The notes below the pieces were generated by a model that saw nothing but the letters and a program-made list of their open reading frames with translations, ran no database searches and was not told the origin of the DNA. 64,000 nucleotides of DNA, taken from a bacterium (GTDB taxonomy: Bacteria > Oederibacteriota > Muellerivitia > Muellerivitales > Muellerivitaceae). The DNA lies in contig DASZRK010000002.1 in assembly GCA_035549195.1 (NCBI GenBank), forward strand, positions 124,001 through 188,000, in the 5' to 3' direction. Below are positions 16,795-26,132 of the stretch, in pieces. Position numbers and translations under genes: made by a program. How positions within the stretch are numbered: position 1 is the first letter of the stretch; each line of letters starts with the position of its first letter.

Positions 16795-18525
16795 TTACGG
16801 AGTGCAGAGCTTCCATTCTTCGGCGGCGAATTCCTTCACCTTGTCCATGACCTGGGCCACGGGCACCTTGGCGACGTCCTTCTCCCGGCGGCGCTTCACC
16901 TCCAGGACCCCTTCCTTCAGGCCCTTGGAACCCACCCGGACCGACAGCGGGATGCCCAGGAGGTCCGCGTCCTTGAACTTGAACCCGGCCGTGGCCTCGG
17001 TGCGGTCATCATAAAGGACCTCGTAACCGGCCTTGGTCAAGTCCTCGTAACATTGGTCGGCCGCCTTGGCCACTTCCGGTTCGGCGGGATTCAAGAGCAG
17101 GAGGTGGACCTGGTAAGGGGCGATGGAGATCGGCCAGAGGATGCCGTCGGCGTCATTGTGCTGTTCGATGGCGGCCCCGACGGTGCGGGTGACCCCGATC
17201 CCGTAGCAGCCCATCACCGCCTCATGGTCCTTGCCGTCCTCGCCCAGATAGACGCATTTCATCGATTTGGAATATTTGGTGCCCAACTTGAAGGTCTGGC
17301 CCACCTCGATGCCGCGCCCGGTCTTCAAGGGCTTACCGCATTTGGGGCAACCGTCCCCGGTCACGACGCTTCGAAAATCGTTGTACCAGGGCGCGGCGCA
17401 ATCCCGGCCGATCTCCACGTGGATGAGATGCTTGTCCTTGGCCAAGGCCCCGGTCACGTAATCGTGGCCGTCCTTCAAGGCGTTGTCGGCCAATATCTTG
17501 ACGCCCTTCAAGCCCACCGGCCCCGCGAACCCGACGGGGGCCCCGGTCACTTCCATCACCTTTTCCGCCGAAGCCAGGACCAGTTCCGTGGCGCCCAAGG
17601 CGTTCTGGACCTTCACCTCGTTGACCTCGTGGTCCCCACGGACCAGGACCGCAACGGGTTTCCCATCAGCGAGGAAGATCAGGGTCTTGATGAATTGGGA
17701 GGGAGGCAGCTTCAGCAAGGCTCCCACATCCTCGACCGTGTATTTTCCGGGAGTATCGACGGCGGCGTAAGCTTCGGAGGTGGCTTGGGCGACGGCGGCA
17801 GGGGTGGGCACGCCCGTCGCTTTCTCCATGTTGGCCGCGTAGTCGCACGACGAACACATGGCCACCGCCGCCTCGCCCGTCTCGGCCAACACCATGAACT
17901 CATGGGTGAAGGACCCGCCGATGAGCCCCGAATCGGCCTCCACGGGCGCGAAGGTCAATCCGCAGCGCTTGAAGATGCGCTTGTAGGCCTCGAACATGAT
18001 CCAGTAGGTCTTGTCGCAGGCCTCGTCGTTGACGTCGAAGGAATAACCGTCCTTCATGAGGAATTCGCGGCTGCGCATGACGCCGAAACGGGGGCGCACC
18101 TCGTCGCGGAACTTGGTGGCGATCTGGAAGAGGTTCAGGGGGAGCTGTTTGTAGCTCTTGAGCTCGCGGCGGACCAGGTCGGTGATGACCTCCTCATGGG
18201 TGGGCCCGAGGGCGTAATCGTGCTCATGCCGGTCCTTCACCCGCATCAGTTCCTTGCCGTATTTCTGCCAGCGGCCGGTCTCTTTCCAGAGCTCGGCGGG
18301 GGTGAGGATCGGCATGAGGACTTCCTGGGCGCTTCCCCGCTCCATTTCCTCGCGGATGATGCCCATGACCTTGAGGAGGGCCCGTTGGCCCAGGGGCAGG
18401 TATTCGTAAATGCCCGAGGCGACCTTGCGCATGAGGCCGGCCCGTAGCATCAGCTTGTGGGACGGGATCTCCGCCTCGCCGGGAGTTTCTTTGACGGTGG
18501 GGATGAGGGCTTTGGAGACGCGCAT
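16795..18525 (-). CDS. proS: Prolyl-tRNA synthetase (bacterial type with editing insertion)
   Basis: Charges tRNA-Pro. The 576-residue product has the class II motifs: SHKLMLRAGLMRKVASGIYEYLPLG with motif 1, GPTHEEVITDLVRRELKSYKQLP around motif 2, and IGVTRTVGAAIEQH near motif 3. Between motifs 2 and 3 lies the YbaK-like editing insertion (VLVRGDHEVNEVKVQNALG). The C-terminal anticodon-binding domain ends near the stop. The in-frame extension upstream of 18525 is translated terminator sequence; AAGGA lies 8 bases before the chosen ATG. Confidence 0.96.
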   Translation of the reverse strand: MRVSKALIPTVKETPGEAEIPSHKLMLRAGLMRKVASGIYEYLPLGQRALLKVMGIIREEMERGSAQEVLMPILTPAELWKETGRWQKYGKELMRVKDRHEHDYALGPTHEEVITDLVRRELKSYKQLPLNLFQIATKFRDEVRPRFGVMRSREFLMKDGYSFDVNDEACDKTYWIMFEAYKRIFKRCGLTFAPVEADSGLIGGSFTHEFMVLAETGEAAVAMCSSCDYAANMEKATGVPTPAAVAQATSEAYAAVDTPGKYTVEDVGALLKLPPSQFIKTLIFLADGKPVAVLVRGDHEVNEVKVQNALGATELVLASAEKVMEVTGAPVGFAGPVGLKGVKILADNALKDGHDYVTGALAKDKHLIHVEIGRDCAAPWYNDFRSVVTGDGCPKCGKPLKTGRGIEVGQTFKLGTKYSKSMKCVYLGEDGKDHEAVMGCYGIGVTRTVGAAIEQHNDADGILWPISIAPYQVHLLLLNPAEPEVAKAADQCYEDLTKAGYEVLYDDRTEATAGFKFKDADLLGIPLSVRVGSKGLKEGVLEVKRRREKDVAKVPVAQVMDKVKEFAAEEWKLCTP

Positions 18526-18542
18526 GGGTTCGTCCTTGGTGG

Positions 18543-18577
18543 ATAAATAAAAGGGCGGGTCAAAAGACCCGCCCTTG
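18543..18577 (-). terminator. Rho-independent terminator of ispG
   Basis: AAGGGCGGGTC, loop AAAA, GACCCGCCCTT (18551-18576). On the minus strand the stem is followed by TTATTTAT. It lies about 30 bases past the ispG stop and just upstream of the proS start. Confidence 0.85.
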
Positions 18578-18607
18578 GTGGCAGCACTATACAATCGGCC
18601 AAAGCTT

Positions 18608-19708
18608 TTAGGAAGTCTTGGCTTGCTCCATCTCGGCGGCCCGCTTCTTGATCTCGCCGATCAAGTTGGGCACCAGTTCCTCTTCCTTCAAGCGGGTCTT
18701 CACCTCGCCCTTCTCGAAGATCACCCCATGGCCCTTCTCGGCGCAGAGGCCGACATCCGCCTCCGCCCCCTCGCCCAGGCCGTTCACGACGCAGCCCATG
18801 ATGGCGACGCGCATGTTGGTCTTCATCGTCAGGGTGGCGGTCTCGACCGCGTCCACCATCGACTCAAGATCGACGTGGCAGCGGCCGCAGGTCGGGCAGG
18901 CCACGATCTCGACGCCTTCCTTGCGGAAGCCCATGGAACGCAGCAGATGGGTGGCGACCTTCACTTCCTCGACCGGGTCGGCGGTGAGGGAAACGCGGAT
19001 GGTGTCGCCGATGCCGTCGGCCAGGACCGCTCCGATCCCGGCGGCGCTCTTGGTGATGCCCTGCATCTTGGTCCCCGCTTCCGTCACGCCCACGTGGAAG
19101 GGATAGTCGCATTGCTGGGCCAGGAGGCGGTAGGACTGGATCATGGTCGGGACGTGGGAACTCTTCACCGAGATGATCATATTGTGATAGCCGAAGGACT
19201 CGATGAACTTGATGTGACGCATGGCCGATTCCACGATGGCCTCGGGCGTCGGATGGCCGTACTTCTCGAGCAGGTCTTTTTCCAGCGACCCGGAATTGAC
19301 CCCCACCCGCATGGCCACGTTGTATTTCTTGCACTTCTCCACCACCTGGGCCAGGCGGTCCATGCCGCCGATGTTCCCGGGATTGATGCGGATCTTATCC
19401 GCGCCCTCGTCGATGGCACCCAGCGCGATCTGGTAGGCGAAATGGATGTCGGCGACGAGCGGCACCCGCATGCCCGCCTTGATCTTGGCGAGGGCCTTCA
19501 GGGATTTCTGGTTCTCGACGGTCACGCGGATGATCTCGCAGCCCGCGTCCTCCAGGCGCTTGATCTGCTCCAGGGTCTCGTCCACCTCATAGGTGAGGGT
19601 GTTGGTCATGGACTGGATGGAGATGGGGGCGTCGCCCCCGACCTGGACCTTGCCCACCATCACGGGGCGTGTCTTTCGGCGTTGGATCTCGAAGAACTGT
19701 TCGGCCAT
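18608..19708 (-). CDS. ispG: 4-hydroxy-3-methylbut-2-enyl diphosphate synthase IspG
   Basis: Penultimate-stage enzyme of the MEP isoprenoid pathway, a 4Fe-4S reductase turning MEcPP into HMBPP. The 366-residue product has the TIM-barrel part (VQVGGDAPISIQSMTNT, RINPGNIGG, RVGVNSGSLEKDLL) and the C-terminal cluster ligands CPTCGRC and GCVVNG. It is the short bacterial form with no inserted middle domain. GGAG lies 8 bases before the ATG at 19708; a GTG three codons upstream is less likely. dxr of the same pathway is also in this window at 29733. Confidence 0.95.
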   Translation of the reverse strand: MAEQFFEIQRRKTRPVMVGKVQVGGDAPISIQSMTNTLTYEVDETLEQIKRLEDAGCEIIRVTVENQKSLKALAKIKAGMRVPLVADIHFAYQIALGAIDEGADKIRINPGNIGGMDRLAQVVEKCKKYNVAMRVGVNSGSLEKDLLEKYGHPTPEAIVESAMRHIKFIESFGYHNMIISVKSSHVPTMIQSYRLLAQQCDYPFHVGVTEAGTKMQGITKSAAGIGAVLADGIGDTIRVSLTADPVEEVKVATHLLRSMGFRKEGVEIVACPTCGRCHVDLESMVDAVETATLTMKTNMRVAIMGCVVNGLGEGAEADVGLCAEKGHGVIFEKGEVKTRLKEEELVPNLIGEIKKRAAEMEQAKTS

Positions 19709-19740
19709 TTCATCCACTCCAGAAGGATCGATACCGGGAA

Positions 19741-19783
19741 ATGGCCGGTCCCGGGGGCCGCCGAAGGCGGTTAGGGACGGCCA
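19741..19783 (-). terminator. Compound hairpin between the large glycoside hydrolase gene and ispG (possible terminator)
   Basis: ATGGCC-GTCCC pairs with GGGAC-GGCCAT, enclosing an inner CCGCC-TTCG-GCGG stem. It lies about 75-115 bases past the stop of the gene ending at 19856. The following T-tract is short (ATTTCCC), so termination strength is uncertain. Confidence 0.5.
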
Positions 19784-19855
19784 TAAAAGGTTGAGAGATT
19801 ATCCGTTAGGGTGTTCCCGCTTTCAAGGCGGGGAGCCCGGCCGAATGGCCCTATT

Positions 19856-22800
19856 TCAGCGCAGGACCAACAATTTCATCACCTTTCGTGTTTCTTTGCC
19901 GCCTGTTTTGGCCGTCACCACCAGGTAATAAAGGCCGTTGGCCAGGTCCAGGCCCCGGGCGGACCAATCCCAGGAATAAAGATAGGTCCCGGGCTGGATC
20001 GAAGGACCCGTCCCTTCGAAGATCTTCCGGAAGGCGCTGGTGAAGACCTTCACCTTCACCTCATCCACGGCGGCGGGAAGGTTGTAATAGAACTGCACCT
20101 GGGTCCCCTGGAGGATCGGGTTCGGAAAAAGGATCCCGGTCAAATTGCCGGGGACCGTGGCCGTCGGGGTGGGGGTGACGGTCGGCGTGAAGGTCCAGGT
20201 CGGGGTCAACGTGGAGGTGGAGCTGGCCGTCGGCGTGAAGGACGCAGTGGCCGTAGGAGTGAAGGTGCGGCTGGGCGTCGCCGTGGCGGTGGAGGTGAGG
20301 GTGGAGGTTCGGGTCGGTGTCGGGGTCAGGGTGGAGGAGGGCGTGGAGGTGGGAGTGAAGGTCGCCGTGGAAGTGGCCGTGTCGGTGGGGGTATCCGTGA
20401 ACCAGGTCCCCGAGGGGGTCGGGCTCAAGGTGGGACTATCCGTGGGAGTGGAAGTCAGGGTCGGGGTCAGGGTCGGCGTGGAGGTCGGGGTCAGGCTCGG
20501 GCTGTCGGTCGGGGTCGCCGAGGGCGTGGTCGTGGGGCTATTCGTCGCCGTCCGGGTGGGAGTGCGGGTCGGGGTGAAGGTGGGGGTCACGATGCCCGCG
20601 GCGCTGTAGAAAGCGATCTGGTCCAATTGGACGCTGAAGCTGGCCCCGGTGAAGGAGGTGGCGAACTGGATGGCGTTGATATCGGTCCCGCTCTCCGTGG
20701 CCGGCAGTCCGGTCTGCCCGCCCCACCCCTGGCGGGTCATGCTGGTGAAGGGGATCTGGTAGAAGGTCCAGACACCCGCCGGAGGGGTCAAGTTGTAACC
20801 ATAATTATCGAAGTCGGTCACCGACTGGTTGTCCACCATCATGCGATAGGTATGGCCGTCGCCGTAGATCCAGAACTGGAGGCCCAGGATGCCGGACCCG
20901 CTCAGATCGTAGGCCGTCGGGGGCCATCCGGCGCTCAGGGTGCTGCTGTAGCCCGAATAGGGGTTGTTGGAGCCGTTGCTGGCCACGATGGTGCCGGCGA
21001 ATTTCACCGCGTAGGTGGTCCCGGCGGCCCCGGGGCCCACGCCGTATTGGATCGAGACCGAGCTCCCATCGCTGTCCAGGTAGGTTCCCCAGGTCCCGTT
21101 CCAAAGGTTCGTGCGGGCAGGCGAGGTCCCGTTCCGGGCCTGATCCTCGAAATCATCGACCAAGGTCGTGGGACCGTAATTGGGGGTGGAGGTGATGGTC
21201 GGAGTCGCCGTGATGGTCGGGGTGATAGTGGGGGTATTGGTGGGCGCGCCCGAATTGGTGAATTGCAGGACCGTGATGGAATAGGGCTGGAAGGTGACGG
21301 GGAAGGAGGAGGCGACCCCGGTGAAGGTGACGGTGGAAGGCGCGGTGTCCGGGGCCGCGTGGTAGGGCAACGAGCCGGTCTGCCATTGGTAGTTGGAGGA
21401 GTTGAAGGTATAGCCCGTGGCGCTGGAATTGGGGGTGAAGGGGATGCCCGTGATCCAGGTGTTGTAGGAGTTGGTCGGGCTCTTGTTCACCACGACCAGG
21501 GAAAGGATGCCGTCGGGCCGGTAATCCGCATAGGCTCCGAACAGCGAGGCGGGGATGCTGTTCCCCGTGGAGATGAGTTGGTGGGTATTGGTGTCCGCCG
21601 GGATGGCCCATTGGGTCGCCATCATCTTCATGGCCCAGTAGCTGGCGTGGGGCTGGTATTGGTAGGCGTCGTTCTGCACGTTGAGGTACCCCAGGTCGCC
21701 ACCGCCCGCGCTCACGGTCCCGCTTCCCCCGTTCAGGACGTCCCAGAGGTTGGTGTGACCCCGGCTCCCGAAACCCTTGATGAAATGGCCCAGGGCATCC
21801 GCCACCCAGAGCCCTTCCGCCAGTTGGAGCTCGAAGTTCTGGTCGCTGACGTCGATGTTGTATTCGCTCATGATGACCGGGATGCTGGAAGCGCCGGGCA
21901 CTCCCGCCATCCAGGTGGAAAGGGTCGCCGGATAGGTGTCGATGGTCGAGGTGCTGTCCAGGCCCGAGGCATTGGTGAAGGTGCCGAACCGGGGATACCA
22001 ATGGAAGTCGATGGCGTTGATGTAGCTGTCCTTGCCTTGGGCGTGGAGCAGGGCGATGAAGTCCTGCACGACGGTCTTGCCGTCATAGAGGTTGGAGGAT
22101 CCGTTGAACCCTCCGGCCACCGGCCCCGTCACGATGATCGAGGGGTCCTCCGCCTTCATGGCGTCGTAATACTGGATGTAGCGCCGGACATAGTCCTGGG
22201 TATTGATGGGCCCGCCCGTCTCCCAGTTCCCCTCCGTCTCGTTCCCCACCTGCCAATACTTGATGCCGTAACCCTTCACCACGTTGGCGTAGTGGACCCA
22301 AGAAGCGGCTTCCGACGCGGTCCCGGTGCCGAAATTGACCGTGATCATGGGCACTCCCGGGGGGCTCATGGCGGTCACGGCGCCCATGAAGGATTCGAAG
22401 TCGGTGCTGCCGGGGGGATTGGTGGTGTATTGAAGCGTTCCGGCCGGATCGGTGCTGGAGACCTCCACCTGGGTCTGGACGGTCGAGGAGGGATTGTTCA
22501 CCGAGACCTGGGAAGCCCCGTTATAGAGCCTCGCCTCGGCCAGCGCGTAGGCCCCGCTCACCCCGGCGGAACTGGCCGTCATGAGGACGCGGAAGTATTG
22601 GGCCGCGACGCCCGTGAAGGTGATCCCCTGGGTACCGCCCGAGCCCGCCACGGTGCCCGAGGAGGTGGTGATCCAGTTGCTCTCGGGAGAGCTCTGGTAG
22701 GGAGGAGGCCATCCGGTCAGGGCCCAATATTGCACCTTGAAGGAGGCGGCATAGGGGGTCCCCCAGACCAGGGTCACCGAATTGACCGTGGAGGAGGAAG

Positions 22801-23263
22801 GAAGATCGAACTCGACCCATTGTTTGTCCGGGAAGTCGGTGTTGACGTTCGACATCCAAGTGGTGGCGTTGTTCCCGTCCGCCACGTTGGAAGCGGTCCC
22901 GTAGCTGGAGGTGGTGCCCCGGAACTTTTCCCGGGCGACCCAACCATAGGTCCAGGAGGTGCCGCTGGGCACCCAATAGCCGTTGGCGTCGAAGGAACCG
23001 GTCCCGTTCCAATGGTAATCGTCCGAGGAGGAACCGCCCGGGTAACGGAGGAAATAGTTCCCCGCCGCTTGCACCTGGGGCATCACCGCCTGGTTGTTGG
23101 TGTTGGTGACCCAGTAGGCCATGTTGTTCCCGAAAAGGCTGACGGGAACGAAGGAGGCGGTGGTCACGGCCGCGTTGAGGGTGATGGTGGCCGGCAGGGT
23201 CTGGGCCGAGGCACCGGCCGAAAGACCCAGCAATGATAAGAGGAGAAAGGTCCGCAACTTCAT
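19856..23263 (-). CDS. Secreted clan GH-A glycoside hydrolase with discoidin insert, carbohydrate-binding module, Thr-Pro linker and C-terminal domain
   Basis: Predicted extracellular polysaccharide hydrolase, 1135 residues. Signal peptide 1-20 (ending SAGASA-Q). The catalytic barrel starts with [12 protein letters not shown] (about 71), is interrupted by a discoidin-like domain (about 115-250), and resumes with the acid/base Glu in [11 protein letters not shown] (E342) and nucleophile Glu in VIMSEYNID (E467), resembling GH44/GH51-type enzymes. After a short Thr-Pro linker comes a beta-sandwich module (about 697-886) with VDDFEDQ and TRQGWGG. A second Thr-Pro linker of about 150 residues follows, then a C-terminal domain (about 1045-1135) shared with the GH5 neighbour. 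I start at the ATG at 23263; upstream ATGs lack a signal peptide start. Confidence 0.8.
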   Translation of the reverse strand: MKLRTFLLLSLLGLSAGASAQTLPATITLNAAVTTASFVPVSLFGNNMAYWVTNTNNQAVMPQVQAAGNYFLRYPGGSSSDDYHWNGTGSFDANGYWVPSGTSWTYGWVAREKFRGTTSSYGTASNVADGNNATTWMSNVNTDFPDKQWVEFDLPSSSTVNSVTLVWGTPYAASFKVQYWALTGWPPPYQSSPESNWITTSSGTVAGSGGTQGITFTGVAAQYFRVLMTASSAGVSGAYALAEARLYNGASQVSVNNPSSTVQTQVEVSSTDPAGTLQYTTNPPGSTDFESFMGAVTAMSPPGVPMITVNFGTGTASEAASWVHYANVVKGYGIKYWQVGNETEGNWETGGPINTQDYVRRYIQYYDAMKAEDPSIIVTGPVAGGFNGSSNLYDGKTVVQDFIALLHAQGKDSYINAIDFHWYPRFGTFTNASGLDSTSTIDTYPATLSTWMAGVPGASSIPVIMSEYNIDVSDQNFELQLAEGLWVADALGHFIKGFGSRGHTNLWDVLNGGSGTVSAGGGDLGYLNVQNDAYQYQPHASYWAMKMMATQWAIPADTNTHQLISTGNSIPASLFGAYADYRPDGILSLVVVNKSPTNSYNTWITGIPFTPNSSATGYTFNSSNYQWQTGSLPYHAAPDTAPSTVTFTGVASSFPVTFQPYSITVLQFTNSGAPTNTPTITPTITATPTITSTPNYGPTTLVDDFEDQARNGTSPARTNLWNGTWGTYLDSDGSSVSIQYGVGPGAAGTTYAVKFAGTIVASNGSNNPYSGYSSTLSAGWPPTAYDLSGSGILGLQFWIYGDGHTYRMMVDNQSVTDFDNYGYNLTPPAGVWTFYQIPFTSMTRQGWGGQTGLPATESGTDINAIQFATSFTGASFSVQLDQIAFYSAAGIVTPTFTPTRTPTRTATNSPTTTPSATPTDSPSLTPTSTPTLTPTLTSTPTDSPTLSPTPSGTWFTDTPTDTATSTATFTPTSTPSSTLTPTPTRTSTLTSTATATPSRTFTPTATASFTPTASSTSTLTPTWTFTPTVTPTPTATVPGNLTGILFPNPILQGTQVQFYYNLPAAVDEVKVKVFTSAFRKIFEGTGPSIQPGTYLYSWDWSARGLDLANGLYYLVVTAKTGGKETRKVMKLLVLR

Positions 23264-23294
23264 GGTCCGCATTTCCATCCGTTTCAGGATCGGG

Positions 23295-23329
23295 AAAAAG
23301 AAAAGCCGAAAACAGGGTTTTCGGCTTTT
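23295..23329 (-). terminator. Rho-independent terminator downstream of the GH5 gene
   Basis: AAAAGCCGAAAAC, loop AGG, GTTTTCGGCTTTT (23301-23329); the minus strand continues with CTTTTTCC. It separates the two hydrolase genes, so the downstream one probably has its own promoter. Confidence 0.8.
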
Positions 23330-23390
23330 GGGGTCACCCGGTCGGTTCGATGACCAAACTATGCCACCGGGACCGGCAAAATGCAAAGGG

Positions 23391-24902
23391 CTAGCGCCGC
23401 AGGATGACCTTCATGACCCGTCTCGTCTCCTTGCCCCCGTTCTTCCAGGTCAACACGAAGTAATAGAGGCCGTTCGCCAGGTTCAAATGGGCGTTGTTCC
23501 AATCGAGCTGGTAATTCCAGGTGCCGGGGGTGATGACCAGGTTGTCGTCCTCGAACACTTTCCGGAAGGCCAGGGTATAGACCTTCAGCTTCACTTGGTC
23601 CACGCCGTTGACGTTCTGGTAGTTCAGGTTCAGGGGGCCCGTGCCGTCCCAGGGATTGGGCCAGGGCAGGAAAGGCGCCTGCGGTGTGTCCGTCGGGGTC
23701 GGTGTGTCGCTGGGCGTGGGGGTGTCGGTGGGCGTGCAGGTGTTGCCCGGATAGCCGCAAGGCGTTTCCGTGGCGGTCGGCGTCACCGTCGGGGTGGCGG
23801 TCAGGCAAGGGGGCGCGGGGGTGGCGAGCCAGTTCTTGACCGGGACCCCGTGAAAGGTCGTGGCCGTCGTCCAGTCGGACTGGAGCAGGCAGGGACAGGA
23901 GTTGTAATGCATGTCCCAGGCGGTGGCGTTGTAGCCGTGAAGGTCGGCCCAGGTCATCAGGGCCTGGTCCCAGCTGCCGTTGGTGTCCGGGTTGGGGGTG
24001 TAGCCGGAGATGGAATTGCCCTGACCGAATTCCCCGATGAGGATCGGGTGGGTGGAGGAGGCGACGGTGATCTTGTTGTCCCCGTCGTTGGTGGTCCAAG
24101 GGTTGCTCCCCTTGAAAGGATAGATGTGGGTGGCATAGACGATCCCGTTGCCCACATTGGTCATGGGGTAGCTGTCCACGTTGGAGAGGTCGTAGGCGTA
24201 GTCCAGCCCGCCCATGACCACGATGTTGTTCGCCCCCGTGGCCCGCACCGTATTGAGCAGGGCCTGCATGCCGGGGGTATGGTACCCGTAACTGATCCCC
24301 GTGCCCCCCGCCTGCCAGATGTTCCAGCCGTTCCCGTCGTAATCGTAGGGTTCGTTGAAGAGGTCGAAAAGCACCGCCGGATTGTTGGCGTAGGTGGAGG
24401 CCACCGAGGACCAGAAGGTCACGCTGTTATCGTCGGGCATGTAACGCTGGGCGGTGGCGTTCCCCCATCCGGTCCCGCAAGGGGCCGTGGCGCCGGTCTG
24501 GCTCCCGGACCAATGAAGGTCGAGGATCACGTAGGCGTTCTGGCTGGAGCAATAATTGACGATGCTATCCACCAGGGCCCGATAGTTGGGCCCGTTGACC
24601 GGGTTCCCACCGACCTTGGAATTGGTGCAGCCGAACCAAAAATCCTGGCTCAAGGGCAGGCGAATGACGTTGGAGCCCCATTGGGTGACCGCATTGGCCA
24701 CCACCGCGGTGATGCCGCCCGCAGGCCCTTGCCCGGCGGTGGTGAACTCCAGACTGTCGGTGTTGACGCCTTTGAGCCGGACGGTGCAACCCTGGCTGAT
24801 CGAACGGAGACGGTTCCCCACCACTTGCAGTTCATCGGGGGCGGCCCAAAGGGCGGTGGATGAAAGGGCCAGGAACAAGACGGTCAGGATGGGGCGTTTC
24901 AA
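23391..24902 (-). CDS. Secreted GH5-family endoglucanase-like glycoside hydrolase
   Basis: Predicted secreted beta-glucanase or mannanase, 503 residues from a TTG at 24902. The signal peptide [20 protein letters not shown] is followed by the catalytic domain: [17 protein letters not shown], acid/base Glu in FDLFNEPYD (E184), THIYPF and nucleophile Glu in [10 protein letters not shown] (E291). A Thr-Pro linker (about 368-408) leads to a C-terminal domain with [32 protein letters not shown], closely matching the end of the neighbouring hydrolase. The frame stays open to an ATG at 24998, but the residues before the signal peptide look non-native and overlap a cre-like site. Confidence 0.83.
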   Translation of the reverse strand: MKRPILTVLFLALSSTALWAAPDELQVVGNRLRSISQGCTVRLKGVNTDSLEFTTAGQGPAGGITAVVANAVTQWGSNVIRLPLSQDFWFGCTNSKVGGNPVNGPNYRALVDSIVNYCSSQNAYVILDLHWSGSQTGATAPCGTGWGNATAQRYMPDDNSVTFWSSVASTYANNPAVLFDLFNEPYDYDGNGWNIWQAGGTGISYGYHTPGMQALLNTVRATGANNIVVMGGLDYAYDLSNVDSYPMTNVGNGIVYATHIYPFKGSNPWTTNDGDNKITVASSTHPILIGEFGQGNSISGYTPNPDTNGSWDQALMTWADLHGYNATAWDMHYNSCPCLLQSDWTTATTFHGVPVKNWLATPAPPCLTATPTVTPTATETPCGYPGNTCTPTDTPTPSDTPTPTDTPQAPFLPWPNPWDGTGPLNLNYQNVNGVDQVKLKVYTLAFRKVFEDDNLVITPGTWNYQLDWNNAHLNLANGLYYFVLTWKNGGKETRRVMKVILRR

Positions 24903-24999
24903 GATCGAGAGGGGCTCCCAGGTGAGTTGGAAAGACAGGCACCAAAAAATACGGCAGGTCCCGGCCCATGTCAAAGAACAAAGGTCCCGGCCCATCATT

Positions 25000-25013
25000 T
25001 GGAAGCGCTTTTA
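25000..25013 (-). promoter_or_regulatory. LacI/cre-type operator upstream of the GH5 gene
   Basis: TGGAAGCGCTTTTA on the + strand fits the LacI-family cre consensus TGNAANCGNTNNCA with one mismatch, centred on the palindrome AAGCGCTT. It lies about 100 bases upstream of the GH5 start. The only LacI-family gene in the window (54352) has a site of the same type with the mismatch at the same position. Confidence 0.5.
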
Positions 25014-25084
25014 TTAAAAAGGTGAAAAAGGGGCCCGGGTGTTCACGTTAAAGGGAACTCAAAAACCTTTTAACGGTTCCCGCT

Positions 25085-25090
25085 TATAAT
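25085..25090 (+). promoter_or_regulatory. TATAAT -10 box immediately upstream of the GT9 gene
   Basis: A perfect TATAAT ends 6 bases before the ATG at 25097, so a normal start point would fall on or next to the start codon and give a leaderless mRNA. No convincing -35 hexamer and no Shine-Dalgarno are visible. Confidence 0.4.
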
Positions 25091-25096
25091 GCGCCC

Positions 25097-25999
25097 ATGG
25101 AACGACCTCAGGCCCTGGTCCTGGCCGCCGGAAGCCTCGGCGATTGCATCTTGACCCTCCCCGCGCTTCAAGTCCTGGAGAAGCTGACCCAAGTGACCGT
25201 GGCGGGGACTTCCCCTTACCTCCAGTTGGGAAGCCTCCTGGGTCCCCATCTCTCGGCCGTCCCCCTGGAACCTTTGCTTCAAAAACTCTACGCGGGCCAA
25301 GATCTTGTCCCATCCTTTCCATCCGGATGCCGGGACCTCTTCCTCTTCTTCAAGGACCAGGACCCCAGGTTGATGGCCGTTCTCAAGGGGCAAACCGATA
25401 TCCGGGTCCATTCCCCCTCCAAGAGCTTTGAAGAATTCCTCAAGGAAGGACGCTGGGCCGGGGACTTTTGGCTGGAGACGGTCCTGGGTCCGGGGCGGCC
25501 CATCGATGAAAAGATGCGGGATGGGCGTTTCAAACTTCCACCCGAATTCTACGAAAGGGGCCTTCAAGTCTGCCGAACGCTGGGTGTCCCGGCGGCCGCG
25601 TTGAAAGGACCTTTCGTCATCCATCCCGGCAGCGGGAGCCGGCAAAAGAACGCCCCCCTTTCCTTCTTTCGGGAAGCGGCCCAGAAGATCTCCTCCGAGA
25701 CCGACAAGGAGATCCTGGTCCTTTGGGGCGAGGCCGAACAGGACTGGGTCGGCGAGATCCGGCAGGCCTTCCAGGACATCCCCCGGGTGACGGTCCTACG
25801 GGAGCCTTTGCCCCTCCCGGACGCCGCGGCGGCCTTGGCCGTCTCCTGCGGCTACATGGGCAACGACAGCGGCATCACCCACCTGGCCTCCGCCTGCGGG
25901 GCCAAGACCTTCGCCCTCTTCAACAGCACCGACGCCAAGGTCTGGGGACCCCAAGCAAACTTCATTATTCTTTCAGCCCTAAAAGGAAGCCTTGCCTAG
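25097..25999 (+). CDS. GT9-family (heptosyltransferase-like) glycosyltransferase
   Basis: ADP-heptose:LPS heptosyltransferase-like protein, 300 residues; implies a lipopolysaccharide-type glycolipid but the actual sugar is unknown. Motifs: ALVLAAGSLGDCILTLPAL at the N-terminus, FVIHPGSGSRQKNAP in the middle, MGNDSGITHLASACGAKTFALFNSTD near the C-terminus, which is the GT9 donor-binding region. No Shine-Dalgarno is visible before the ATG, consistent with a leaderless message. The last 15 codons, including the stop, use AT-ending codons unlike the rest of the gene, and a second, GC-rich version of the same 15 codons lies 38 bases downstream. Confidence 0.88.
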   Translation: MERPQALVLAAGSLGDCILTLPALQVLEKLTQVTVAGTSPYLQLGSLLGPHLSAVPLEPLLQKLYAGQDLVPSFPSGCRDLFLFFKDQDPRLMAVLKGQTDIRVHSPSKSFEEFLKEGRWAGDFWLETVLGPGRPIDEKMRDGRFKLPPEFYERGLQVCRTLGVPAAALKGPFVIHPGSGSRQKNAPLSFFREAAQKISSETDKEILVLWGEAEQDWVGEIRQAFQDIPRVTVLREPLPLPDAAAALAVSCGYMGNDSGITHLASACGAKTFALFNSTDAKVWGPQANFIILSALKGSLA

Positions 26000-26082
26000 C
26001 CCAGTTCTCCTTGGATCTTGATATCCGAACAGGGCCGGCGAACTTCATCATTCTTTCGGCGCTCAAGGGCAGCTTGGCCTAG
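25955..26082 (+). repeat. Duplicated 3' end of the GT9 gene, copies differing only at synonymous sites
   Basis: Copy 1 (25955-25999) and copy 2 (26038-26082) both encode ANFIILSALKGSLA plus stop. They differ at 9 of 45 positions and every difference is synonymous. Copy 1, used by the gene, is AT-rich; copy 2 has the host's GC-rich codon choice. The 38 bases between show no gene. The pattern resembles an attachment-site scar or a recombination join between diverged homologues. Confidence 0.75.
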
Positions 26083-26087
26083 AACAA

Positions 26088-26118
26088 AAAAGGCCGCCTC
26101 CCTTTTGGGAAGCGGCCT
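26088..26118 (-). terminator. Rho-independent terminator of sucCD
   Basis: AAGGCCGC-CTCCC, loop, GGGAA-GCGGCCTT (about 26091-26117); on the minus strand it is followed by TTTTTTGTTC. It lies about 15 bases past the sucD stop. Confidence 0.85.
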
Positions 26119-26132
26119 TGGCGACACCGAAT

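Noticed and set aside
20140-20580. Repetitive DNA that looks like a tandem-repeat or CRISPR-like array
   Set aside because: The periodicity comes from codons of the Thr-Pro linker (ACC/CCG-type codons on the minus strand); units are not identical and there are no spacers.
19811-24863. Long + strand open frames opposite the two hydrolases
   Set aside because: Antisense shadows of genes with signal peptides, catalytic Glu pairs and shared C-termini; the Gly/Arg/Val-rich products are translations of the complementary strand of Thr-Pro linkers.
24903-24998. ATG start of the GH5 protein at 24998
   Set aside because: It would put 32 non-signal residues before a textbook signal peptide and would place the start codon against the cre-like site; the TTG at 24902 fits better, though this is not certain.
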